A stretch of 64,000 nucleotides of DNA from Acheta domesticus (taxonomy: Eukaryota; Arthropoda; Insecta; Orthoptera; Gryllidae): assembly GCA_031308135.1 (NCBI GenBank), contig JAHLJT010009419.1, forward strand, positions 65,554,723-65,618,722, in the 5' to 3' direction. Positions 12,562 to 23,040 of this stretch are shown piece after piece. Both the position numbers and the translations under genes were made by a program. The notes under the pieces are model-generated. The model worked only from the letters and a program-made list of their open reading frames with translations, made no database searches and had not been told where the DNA came from. Each line of letters starts with the position of its first letter. The stretch's first letter is position 1.

Positions 12562-12651
12562 GCCGAGGTGCGGGGCTGCGGGTGCTCGCGGGTTGTTAGC
12601 CGCAACACTCGGGTTAGCCCGCGCGCTTTCCAGAGCATGACAGGCGCTGCG

Positions 12652-12683
12652 GTGGAGGCGGCGGCGGCGGCGGCGGCGGCGGG
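12652..12683. repeat. (GGC)n microsatellite upstream of the Osiris promoter
   Basis: About nine GGC triplets in the GC-rich island, roughly 90-120 bases upstream of the TATA box. Confidence 0.9.
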
Positions 12684-12749
12684 GAAGGCGCCAGGGCGCG
12701 TGCGTGCGCGAACGGCCGCAGGAAGCGCGAATTAATTGACACACACACA

Positions 12750-15080
12750 ATTAAGCGCTGAGGGGGGATTCGTGGCGCCCGAAAGAGGAGTGTGCGTCCG
12801 AAAATTGTTGCAAATGGGACTGCCCTGAAAAAGTGGAGTCGGCATCGTGTCCTTGAAGGTCATTCAAGAAACATGTTACACGCTACTGGTTTCGGGGAGA
12901 GGGCGGCAATTTTGTTGCGGAATTGTCCCATTGGGATGGAGGGATATGATTGCAATGTAAATACGTACACAATAAAAAACACAGTTCCATGGTGAATGGC
13001 TCATAGATTACTAGATTAGGTACGAAAAATCACTCAAGAACTCGTTTTTTTAGGAAAATACGTACAGTAGATTCTTGTTTTTCACTTTGAACCCCGTTTA
13101 TATAACATTGTTTGTATTACTCCCATGAAATTTTTACAATACATTCAGTAGAAAAAGGAGGTTCGTGGTGTTTCCGTAGAGGTGAAGTGTTAAAAGATGC
13201 TAGGAAAGAAATGGTACTAGGGAATGGAAGAGGGGAACAAATAACAATTTTTGTGTACATATTTGTTCAACGATCTCTTGATGGAAAGAATAAAGATTGG
13301 GTGACCAAGACAGAGAAGTACTAGGATATATACGATAGACATTGCCATTCGAAATATTTTCCTCAATTTCCCTGACTAACATTTTCGGAAAATTCAATAA
13401 TTTTTGTAAAACGCAAATAAAACACCTAGGTTGAAGAATTTGAAATAAAATTACTAATTCGCAATAAAATACAATTGCGATGAGGGTGCAACACTGATTC
13501 CAAGAAAAAGAACATTGCTCCTAATTAAAATATTGATTAAAATGTGCACGTTGAACTGCTTCGTACCGTTAAAACTGTGTAGTCTTAGAAACCTCTAAAA
13601 TATTGTAATGCACATCAAGTTGCAGGAATAAGTATACAATAGAAAAATCTTTCTTAGCCTTTTTTAGTTGTACCGAAAAATACTTTCGTGAAAATTTAAT
13701 TCCAAATTTCCTTATGTTGAAGCGTTTTAAGTAGTATTAATCTTCTTAAAAATGGGAACAAATCTTTCACTTGAATTTGTAATTATAAAATACGTAGGGA
13801 AATAATCATTCATAAGAAAAGGATCTGTAAAAGTGGAAATGTTTATAAATAGCCTCCTTTTCTCACAAATAATATCGTACATTTTGGTATTTTTTTAAGA
13901 AACATTGGTACAATATCGACAATGCCCTTCAAGGTGTTTTATCACATCCTTTGGTCAATCTGCACATTGAACTTATTAATTATCTATTCTTGACAGTACA
14001 AATTTCTATCAGTAAAAAACAGGGCTTTACTACATTACAAAAATGATAATAAATATTAAAAATTAAACCACAATAATGAGTTTAGAATACTACAAACTTA
14101 TTTCTCTCAGTGTATTTAGAATAAACCCTTCAATTTTGCCTAATAAATTTGTTTAAAAATAATGTGCAACCTTACATATTCATCATCATCTTCCATTGAC
14201 AAATATTTTATTTTCACTTCATAGAGCACACTTGGCTCACTTCATAGAACAGATTTCATTTTCAGTGTTTGTGTCTAAAATATTGTTACTGCTATTAATG
14301 TTCATTTGAAACGAAGCAATGAAAATCTGATAACTACAATTTCAAGAGAAAGATACTTAAACAAACACATAGATCTCCAAATTTGGAGAGATATTTTAAA
14401 GTAGTTTAGGTGACTTTCATCCACCAATACTAACTTTCTAGTACACATTTAAAATTTGAGGGCTTTACTTTCTGTTCTATGAAGTGAAAATTATATATTT
14501 TATGTAATTTATTAAAAGGTGTTTTGTCTCTACTCCAAAATTTAGAAAGATGAAAAAAATGGAGTTTTTATTGCCTACACATTTTTCATTTTTTAAACAA
14601 TAAGATTCTTCAAGAACTCAACTGAAACTAACAACTTCATTTTTTAAAGATCAAAAGCCTTGTGGCAACCATGTGAATCAGCCAACACTCATTAGAAACA
14701 TTTGTTGTTCGTTCTGGATTCGCTACAGCAAGATGAATCTTTCTTTCGCGATCTGCGTGGGTGCTCTGAGCTTTTTGTTCACCTGAACCTCTTCGCTCGT
14801 TTTCCAACGCGGAGACAAGGTGCAAATTGATGTAACAATGTTGTTCTCTCGGCGAGAGCGTAGAGAAATCCCAAGAAAAATATTGACCCCGGTGGAAAAG
14901 TGGGCTACCTGAAATATTTTGAGACTTTTAGAAATGAATGTAAATCGAATGGTGCGGTACTACAAATTTTACGTCGAAAAAGAAATGATGGTTTGAATTC
15001 AAAATTAATCTTTATTCGTCACTTGCATGACACAAAGAAACAACTTCCATATTCTGCTGTGTTTCATGACCATTTTCTGT
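12750..15080. other. AT-rich intergenic sequence upstream of Osiris
   Basis: No gene recognised. A short inverted pair (CACTTCATAGAACAGA at 14234-14249 with its complement at 14470-14485) and a similar direct copy near 14216 could be remains of a small inverted-repeat element. Otherwise nothing stands out. Confidence 0.5.
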
Positions 15081-15081
15081 A

Positions 15082-15327
15082 GACAATTCCATTGCGGGTT
15101 CACGGGTTTTGGTCCAATAAATAACATATTTTAGTTTGCCGACGTTTCGGAGTTTATTATAGCTCCATCTTCAGGGCTTACTATGCGTGGGAAGTTACAT
15201 AGAGAGGGAAGTTACTTCCCACGCATAGTAAGCCCTGAAGATGGAGCTATAATAAACTCCGAAACGTCGGCAAACTAAAATATGTTATTTATTGGACCAA
15301 AACCCGTGAACCCGCAATGGAATTGTC
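15082..15327. repeat. Perfect 114-bp inverted repeat with 18-base spacer
   Basis: Arms 15082-15195 and 15214-15327 are exact reverse complements over 114 bases. Each arm contains the hammerhead-like motif CTGAAGA-stem-GAAACGTCGGC (plus strand 15235-15271, minus strand 15174-15138). The direct repeat CAACTTCCATATT occurs at 15041-15053 and 15327-15339, which may be a 13-bp target duplication around an insertion of 15054-15326. Exact arms imply a very young or conversion-maintained foldback structure, or an inverted pair of retroelement ends. Confidence 0.92.
15235..15271 (+). ncRNA. Hammerhead-ribozyme-like motif A
   Basis: CTGAAGA (15235-15241), one extra T, GGAG paired with CTCC (15243-15246 and 15257-15260) around a 10-base loop, GAAA (15261-15264), then CGTCGGC. 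CTGANGA and GAAA flanking stem II are the hammerhead core. A convincing stem I/III and NUH cleavage site were not located, so activity is unproven. The motif is mirrored exactly in the other arm of the inverted repeat. Confidence 0.4.
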
Positions 15328-15339
15328 AACTTCCATATT

Positions 15340-17225
15340 GATAGATAAACAGATAAATTTAACCGTTCTCCGTGGAAGCAATTAGTTACAGAAATAATAA
15401 AAATTTCATTATAATACAAAAATAGAAGAAAATCTAAAGAAATTAGAGATTTATGTAACTTAGATCCGCACTGATTTCTGCACAATTGGCAACCCTTTAG
15501 ATCTCTGCAATATTTTATTAGGCAACAAAGAGGTACACAAACTACAATCTCTTACATTATATTTATATCTTATTATATCTTATATTATATTTATATCTAT
15601 ATTACTCCAAGATAGAAATTATGGCTTTGAAAGACAACATTGACACAAAACCCGATAAATGTGCCAGATAAGAACTATTTCAAGAAGATAGCTGGATTGG
15701 GAACTATCAAACAGATTTAAAATGATAAACGAAGTAGTTTGTAAATTATGATGTAAAGACATCATCAGTCGCTCAATCGGCAACACACGTTACGCTGCAT
15801 CGTACGTTACCAATAAATTTTACGTCTCGAGCCCTTAAAACCCAGAAACGTTTTCTAAGTTGTAAGTTACAAAATGTGAATTATTCGACCTTCAATTATA
15901 TTTTGTAGGTTTATCTCTGCTGAGTATCTTCATTCCATAAGATGAATGTTCAGTATCGTTCAGAATCTCAAAACCTATGTTAAATATCTTAACTATTCGA
16001 TATTCTCGGCCTAGGTGCCACGGGTCTAAGTCTTTTGTTTATCAATAAATGTTTAGAAAATTTGTAATGTTTACTTGCACACAGTATTGAGCCAATATGA
16101 TGTAACGTAAAGTTCACGGCCTTTCTGCTCCATTGGATCCTTTCAGTCTGAAATTATTTACACTTTTATAACGATGCTTTTTAAACTTCAGGATTTTCGC
16201 ACAAGATTAATTAATTGTCCTAATTGTATATATTGTCCTAATTTTGGTGGTGCAGTATGCAGAATATTAAGATCAGTAGAACACTGCAAGTCTCTTTTAG
16301 CTCTCTCCATTGAGAATGATGCAGTAAAAATAAATATGTTTTCTCAATGACAAGAGAAAGCTTGTGAACATATTCTGGTAATGGTAAAAGTGTGGTAATA
16401 TGACTAGTATTCTCGGCATCACGTTCACTCCTATTTTCACAATACAAGTGTAAAATCCCAGAGACAATAGAGAAAATAAATAGTGCTTGCATTATATATG
16501 GGTTAGCGAGAAAATCGGCCGAGACCGGATGGGATAATATTTGAATTTAATAAAAAACTAAAAGAAATCTGCAATTAGAACGTACGCTCTTTATTGGGGA
16601 GGGTCTAAATTTGAACGAAGATGAAAACTGCCTTCCTATGACACTAGAAAATTTTCCTTATGTTTTTCTTCTCAGTTCGCTTTAAATGACTGGTGCTGCC
16701 TTTAAATATCATTATTTAATTTGTGCTTGATCCAAACTTTGCAACTCGTTTTGAACATATTTTATAATTACTTTTTTAACAATCAATTACCAGAAAGACA
16801 AACGTATAGATTCCTCTTATCGGCAATATCTTACTATTTAGGATTGATTTTTTAATATTTGAGGAACATTTTGATTGGTAATTTTAGCTCAAAACAAAAC
16901 TTTGTGTGCTGAATTCAAACAAACAAAGCTTTGTGTGCTAACATTCAAAAAGTTAAAATCATCAAAATGGCTCGATATATCATTACATGTTGGTATTAGA
17001 ACAACTCATTCATATAAATGTATTGAATTTTACCAACATACATATCACATTTTTTCGAGACTCGATCTTTTTTGCATGAAATTTAATCCATTAAGAACAC
17101 TAAACTTAATTCGAAGTTTTAATCATGTGGATAAATACTACGTGAAAAGTGAAGCAGAATGTCGCGAGTTTATGCGAGTTTTAAAAACACAATTCCTACC
17201 ATTGTTTCGCATTTCGCTGTTTGCA
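15340..17225. other. AT-rich intergenic sequence
   Basis: No gene recognised. A degenerate hammerhead-like motif lies on the minus strand at 15744-15768 (CTGATGA followed by a 5-bp stem but no GAAA). Short TTATATCT repeats occur near 15555-15600. Confidence 0.45.
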
Positions 17226-17234
17226 ATAATTGAA

Positions 17235-17408
17235 ATCCCTTCCTATCTCTCTCTCTCCCTTTCTGTCTCTTTTCCCTTTCCATTCTCTCGTTTCCTCTCT
17301 CTCTCTCTCTCTCTCTCTTCATGTATCTTTATTCATCTCACTCCCTTTTCATCTCTCTCTTTCTCTCTCTCCTCTCTCTTTTTCTCTCTCTTTCTCTCTC
17401 TTTCTGTG

Positions 17409-17446
<38 letters not shown>

Positions 17447-17456
17447 TCCCGTCCTC
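17235..17456. repeat. (CT)n-rich microsatellite
   Basis: Pyrimidine tract dominated by CTCTCT with interspersed TTTC. The longest pure runs are near 17295-17316 and 17415-17442. Open frames through it encode only Ser/Leu/Phe runs. Confidence 0.9.
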
Positions 17457-17827
17457 CCACATTTAAATTGTTTTTTTTCTTTTGAGAGATTTTCTGGTTG
17501 AAGCTAAGACGGGAATCTATAAATACTAACTCTTATCCAGCTACAAAAAGTAGTACACGAGTTGCTCATCAGTCGTTTAATGCCCTCATATATGTGCCAA
17601 CTATTGAAGTACCGATCTGCAAAACACTGCGCTGAGGGTTCGAGGAAGACCGCCGCATTGGCAGAGCACGTGAGCTGTAGACGGTGGAGTGAAAGGTGTT
17701 TGGTTGGAGCTGGGACTGTGTCAGCGTCTTGCTCTGACAGATGGCTCCGCCAACGTGACCTGATGAGCCGGAATACAAGGGGGCAGTGCCTTCTCGCCAA
17801 AGAGGTAGTGTTTGCTAAACGTGTTGA

Positions 17828-18046
17828 GTGATGTACCAAAACACGCAACAGGTGAAAGATTCTCATTCTGTCCATGTGGTAACAATCCCATACATAAATG
17901 GCTTTCTAGAGAACAATTTCAACTTATTACAACCTGGCCGAAGAGAAGTAAAAAACATTTTTGTAGGAATAATGAGGGCCCATCCGAAAGGAAAAGTACT
18001 CATAAAGAAAACCAAAATGGAAGATTTAAGGAAAGAATATTGCTAG
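17828..18046 (+). other. Open reading frame of uncertain status (72 codons)
   Basis: Predicted peptide includes VTIPYINGFLENN and HPKGKVLIKKTKMEDLRKEY, with a less biased composition than the other frames here. I do not recognise a family. The frame lies 3' of a moderately GC-rich stretch (17560-17830) that may be part of the same old insertion. It could be a transposon-derived or exon fragment, or chance. Confidence 0.2.
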
Positions 18047-18332
18047 GTTATCGACTTACAAGATTCTAAATAGCTTTATGATAATGTCTTATAATGGCCT
18101 AATATTGAGTAGATACTTTCTTGTGTGTATTATGTACAATTTGTGACCATTGTTTTTTCGTCGTTCATTAAAAGTTACAAATTTTTAATGAAAATCCTTT
18201 CGTGAAAACCTTGATTAATGTTGTCATGCAGTAAGTCCAAAACGTAAAAGCAACATTTAAAAATTGTATACACATGCAATTGGATATCTTCTTAAAGAGT
18301 AAAAATTGGATTCCAACAGAGAAGTAATAAAA

Positions 18333-19481
18333 AACTAGTGGTGCTAGAGAATGGCACAGACTTTCCCGTATTAGTTTTCAATTTCCTTGGATCTACATTG
18401 GCTATTCGGATTTGCCACATACTCTTTCTTGCCAGTTGCCGTCTATCACCACAAACACTACACTTTTTGTAATTTTCTTAATTTTTCGGTTACCTATTGG
18501 TAGAACGGAAATATTTATTTTATAATATTAAAGAACACAAAAAGCTAGTCCTAAATGGCAATTTGGTTTTAAAAATTATGTGCCGTTTTAAAGAAAATTG
18601 CGTTTAAGCGCTACAAAAAATTCGAAATTTGAAGCTCATTTTCACAGAAACTTTTTGAGTTTTCAAAATATTTTATTTGAAGTTATTTGAAGCACTTACA
18701 CTCACAAATATAATAATATTTATAAGTTGCTGGTAATGTGCACATTAAAGATGTGAGAGATCTTTCAAAAAAAATACACTTATATATTTTTCTTAAAAAA
18801 CAAAAAATAACTCAAAATAAACATAACGTCATATTAAAGAATGTAATTATGACTATCCGTTACCAAAGTTTCAAGAAAAAATTTGCAGCCGTATATGAGA
18901 AAATGGCGTTTGAGCGTTTCTGAAAAGCCGAAATTTGAGATACTTTTCACCGAAAACGGTTGTGTTTTCGAGAAACTTTACTTGAAATTATTTATAGCAC
19001 AATACTCGTAAATATAATAATGTAAAAACATCGCTACTAATGTAAATATTAACGACGTGAGAGACAAGTCGAAAAAATTACATTTTTCCAATTTTTAAAA
19101 AAACAAAAGAATAGAGTAATATGGCGTTTTTGTCATCTCATAAAATACATTAGGCACTATTCCCACCAAAGGTTTAAAGAAAAAAGTTGGAGCCATTTTT
19201 GAGAAAATCTTGTTTTTGTAATTTTTTAATATTGCACATATTGTACTTTTCAATTGTTTTTTCGGTACGAAGGACCCACAAAACAGGGTTTCTGGCTATA
19301 CCACGTGTCAGGGGATTTTTTCTTAATTTAGCAACTGGTTTTATCTACTTTTTCGTTCTCACGGCCCGGCAATGAATTTTTTTCCGCCGAAAATTGGCCA
19401 TTTTTTCGCGCAGCATTACATAACTTTCCCTATACTACGTATATCACTCCGTGTATACGTACGTATAGGGGAAAGTAAAAA
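18333..19481 (-). mobile_element. Hairpin-ended element, copy in minus orientation
   Basis: Similar over its length to 39814-41440 in the opposite orientation. Shared sequence runs from AACTAGTGGTGCTA through GACTTTCCCGTAT at one end to a hairpin (19423-19476, ACTTTCCC...GGGGAAAGT) at the other. It contains three degenerate ~300-base internal units, each with a conserved AAAAATGGC-type block (near 18575, 18865 and 19170). No transposase was recognised. It is shorter than the 39.8-kb copy, so it is internally deleted. Confidence 0.75.
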
Positions 19482-19878
19482 TGTGAAATTTCTTAAATAA
19501 AAGGCCCAACATTGTTTTTTCTATTTCAACAATGATTTTAAAATTAAGACTTAGTGCCTTTCAACAATCATCGATTTATTTTCATTCACATTGGAAGTAT
19601 TAAATAGCACTTGGATGGTAGGATGGGTTTTACGTAATTTCCACTCATCTCTAGATAGCATAATAGTTATTCCACAATATTCATGAATATTTTTATGCAC
19701 TGAATGTGTGGGAAGTATACTAATTGAGTTTAAAATGTCCTGTCCCTTGCAAAGGTTGTTCAGTGAAAGTGTAAATAATTTTACTTAATTTATATTCACA
19801 AATGCAATGAACAACTTCTTCTTCTTTATAAGCCATGGCCGATTACTCTGGTATTGGCTGTCTCTTTTGAGATATCTT

Positions 19879-20490
19879 GTTTTACTTTCTTGGTACGGAT
19901 AGAGAAAAGGTTATGTAATGCGGCACGAAAAAAGCGGCCAATTTTGATAGGAAAACTCTTATTACGGGGCCCTAGTAATGAAAAATGGGATAACTCCAGT
20001 TGATAAATTTCGAAAACAATAAGTTATACGCGTGGTGTAGCCAGAATCTCTGTTTTGTGGATCCTTGATACCGAAAAATTGATTGACGGCTAAACGTCTT
20101 TTCGTCCATCTGTTTGCGAACAACGCTAACGGCTAAATCATTTTTTCCAAAACTGATATCCCCCAATAGCTCTTGCTGATGTCGTGGCCCCTTGAATTCG
20201 AAAACAGACATATTAATTTTGGGGGTACTTTACATGAAACCCCTGGGACATTTTCAAATTATTTAAAAAGTTGCTACATAGTTTATATTACACTTTTTGT
20301 TCGATAGTATTTATTTGTTGAAAATTGCAGTTGCAAATTCAAACTTTTTTCGGGGTCTTCCTACAACTAAAATATGAAAGATTGAGATTTTTAACGAAAT
20401 CTGTTCCTTTAAGGTATATTTCAAAATAGTCATGTACGATTTTTTGGAAATATGAGTACTTTTTGCTTAATTTTGCGTGAAAATAGGGCG
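19879..20490 (+). mobile_element. Hairpin-ended element, partial copy in plus orientation
   Basis: Matches the first ~700 bases of 39814-41440: TTTTACTTTC head, TTATGTAATGCGGCACGAAA, GTGGTGTAGCCAGAATCTCT, CCTTGATACCGAAAA, GGGGGTACTTTACATGAA and the CTACAACTAAAATATGAAAG block. It is diverged and truncated at the 3' side. It lies about 400 bases from the inverted copy at 18333-19481. Confidence 0.7.
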
Positions 20491-20529
20491 AGAAAGTCCG
20501 TGCTGTAGTAACAAATGTAATTTGTGTTT

Positions 20530-21030
20530 TAAATATTATTCCAACATTTGTTCAAACTTTGAAATTACATGGTGAAGACGGTCTTCCTCCTTTAACTCTT
20601 CGCCGACTTTCAATTCACCTTTTACCGACCCTCCCCCTTTTCAGTGTTGGTACAGATGGTGCTTCTCATCATTTAAATAATCGCCGATAAATGTATTTTC
20701 CTGTTTTCTCACATTTTGCACATTTCACAAGGAAAATGCTCTCAGAGGAATTGAATTAACGATAGATACATTATTTTTTACTGTATATGAGAGTCTCCAC
20801 AAAACGTGTATTCTAACTTAACAATGTGTTGATGGAAGTTATTTACTTCAATAGGAACAATTATTATCCACTCTTTTGGTATCACAGACGCACAAAACGG
20901 GTTTTTCTCTCACAAAGTCGTCGTTTTTTTGCTGCTGTTTCTCAGTAATTTCTCTATAATAAGTAAGTAAACTGCAAAACAGTTAATAATGCACTTTTCT
21001 ATTTAAAGTAATTTCTATATAAATGCAATG
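20530..21030. other. Intergenic sequence, nothing recognised
   Basis: AT-rich with a short C/T-rich stretch near 20580-20640. No gene or repeat assigned. Confidence 0.4.
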
Positions 21031-21037
21031 TAATCAC

Positions 21038-23040
21038 TAGGGCCCGGATAATTATGTACTAAAAATTAGGAAAATATGTACATATATATGTATTAAAATG
21101 TATAGAAATGTGTACTAAAAAATAAGAAATATGTAACACTTTAATTATTATATCAATTCGTTTTAATAAAATACTTTTGCTTAAATGTTGATCTGTGTAG
21201 ACTTAATATCCTCGTAAAGAACAAAATTAAAACATAATTTTACTCACAATTCTGTTATTTAAAATGGTCTCCGTAAAAAAATGAGATACAAATATTTGTT
21301 CCAAATACTTAGAAAATAGCTGAATGTGACGTCACCGACGATTTAAATTACTTTCGGTTGTGTGACTTTCTTTTTCTTCGTCTTCCTCGTCTTCATCTTC
21401 TTCGTCGTCGTTTCCTTCTTCGTTTTCTCCTCCTCCTCCGTCGTCGTCTCCTCCTCCTTTTTCGTCGCCGTCTCCTCCTTCTTCGACGTCGTCTCCTCCT
21501 TCTTCGTCGTCGTCTCCTTCTTCTTCGTCGTCGTCTCCTCCTTCTTCGTCGTCGTCTCCTCCGTCTTCGTCGTCGTCTCCTCCTCCTCCTTCTTCTTCGT
21601 CGTCTCCTCCTTCTTCTTCTTTGTCGTCTCCTCCTTCTTCTTCGTCGTCTCCTCCTTCTTCGTCTTCTTCTTCTTCTTCGTTGTTCTCGTTTCTCTGTCT
21701 TTCCCTTCGTCGGTATTGTACTGGAGTTTAATCAACACCACCTACATCTAGTTAGGTGGCGTTGATTTAGTTCCCGGCATACTTACCAAGAGCACAGCGC
21801 CAAAACACGAAAAAACACGTTTTTGGAAATTTCTTAGAATTTTATAGCCATTTCTGGAAACAAATTATCAGTTCCCCATTAGGACGCCGAGACGCGTCGA
21901 ATGACACCTCGTTTGTCTCCACTAGTGCACGGGAAGTAGTCTACCCGTGAGAGACGGAACGGCTCATCCGCAAGCATGCACACGAGGAGTTTACTCAAAT
22001 ACTCTATAGGGATGAAATTTTTCCTATTATCTGTTCGAAGGCCTTGTACCGACCAAGTGTTCCACATCGCATGAAGTTACTGGTGTATATTCAAACTTTG
22101 TCCCAACATGTCACTGTTCAATGCTATTCACGGATTAAAGAATAAAAACAATGCTGGTTGATATTTAACCAATTGACTCTTGGCACAAATTCAGCTTTCT
22201 TCAATAATGTTCTTACCGAAGACGCTATTGCTTGACTTCTCTGAAAAGATAATCCAAACTTTGCCTATCGCAAATTCCCAGTCTGATTTACCACAAGGTT
22301 TAAGCCAATCGCCGTGAATTATTTTCTGTCCTTTTCTTATCCAAAAGCTGTAGTGCCACATCATGATTTTACTTTAGATTTTCACCTCACAGAGATACTT
22401 TACAAACAAGGGTTTAGGCTCCAGTGCAACAAACGGGGAAAGAAAACTGTCAATGGCGCTTTCTGAGCTGCGTTGGTGCCTGTAATTTTTGGCGAAGGGC
22501 ATTAAGGTCAAGAGAGACCTCTGAAAAATACGTTGTGGGCGCGAGTTATCGCTTGCTAGACGTACCATTTTCATACACAAAATTTATTTCTGAGTAGTAT
22601 TTTGTTCTCTGCTTTACTCGCGCTGAACTCTACACACTGGAAGCTTTGGAGTGCAACACCTTGCCCCTTTGTAGGATTCTGCGTGCTGCAATATCAACAT
22701 TTTTACGCAATGCAATAGCGCCAATTTGGAGAGGAGGCTGCCGAAAAATTGACAATGCTGAATTGTTTGTCTTAGTTATTCCTTATCAAAAACATGTAGG
22801 ATAAATGAAGAATTATACAAAAAGAATGCAGAAAAACGAAAATATTAAGAAATATTTAAAAATATGTACTTTTGTGCAAAATATGTAAATATATGTACTT
22901 TCGGGTAAAATATGTAAATATATGTACTAAAAAGTCATCGGTTTTAGGCCCTAATCGACATGAAACGTAAATATATTGTGGTTTTGACTTGATAGAGTTA
23001 ACACACGGAAATATGTAATTACATAACTATCCGGGCCCTA
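21038..23040. mobile_element. hAT-like DNA transposon, non-autonomous, about 2.0 kb
   Basis: Termini are inverted repeats of 21 bases with one mismatch: TAGGGCCCGGATAATTATGT at 21038 and its complement (with G for A) ending at 23040. Flanks GTAATCAC and CTTATCAC match at 6 of 8 bases, fitting a decayed 8-bp target duplication as made by hAT elements. Subterminal TATGTACT repeats occur at both ends (21060-21130, 22860-22935). The interior holds a trinucleotide array (21361-21700) and a 15-bp-arm hairpin (21730-21767). No intact transposase was recognised. Confidence 0.7.
21361..21700. repeat. Interrupted TCC/TCG/TTC trinucleotide array
   Basis: About 340 bases of CTTCTTCGTCGTCGTCTCCTCC-type triplets in a loose 20-30-base higher-order pattern. 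The minus-strand frame encodes runs of Lys/Glu/Thr (TTKKEE); this is the repeat in translation, with no evidence of a gene. Confidence 0.88.

Noticed and set aside
11893..12735. Long frames opposite and overlapping Osiris exon 1
   Set aside because: GC-rich shadow frames; the minus-strand frame with signal peptide, family motifs and matching splice phases is the real one.
21343..21741. 132-codon Lys/Glu/Thr frame on the minus strand
   Set aside because: Translation of an interrupted trinucleotide array inside a DNA transposon.
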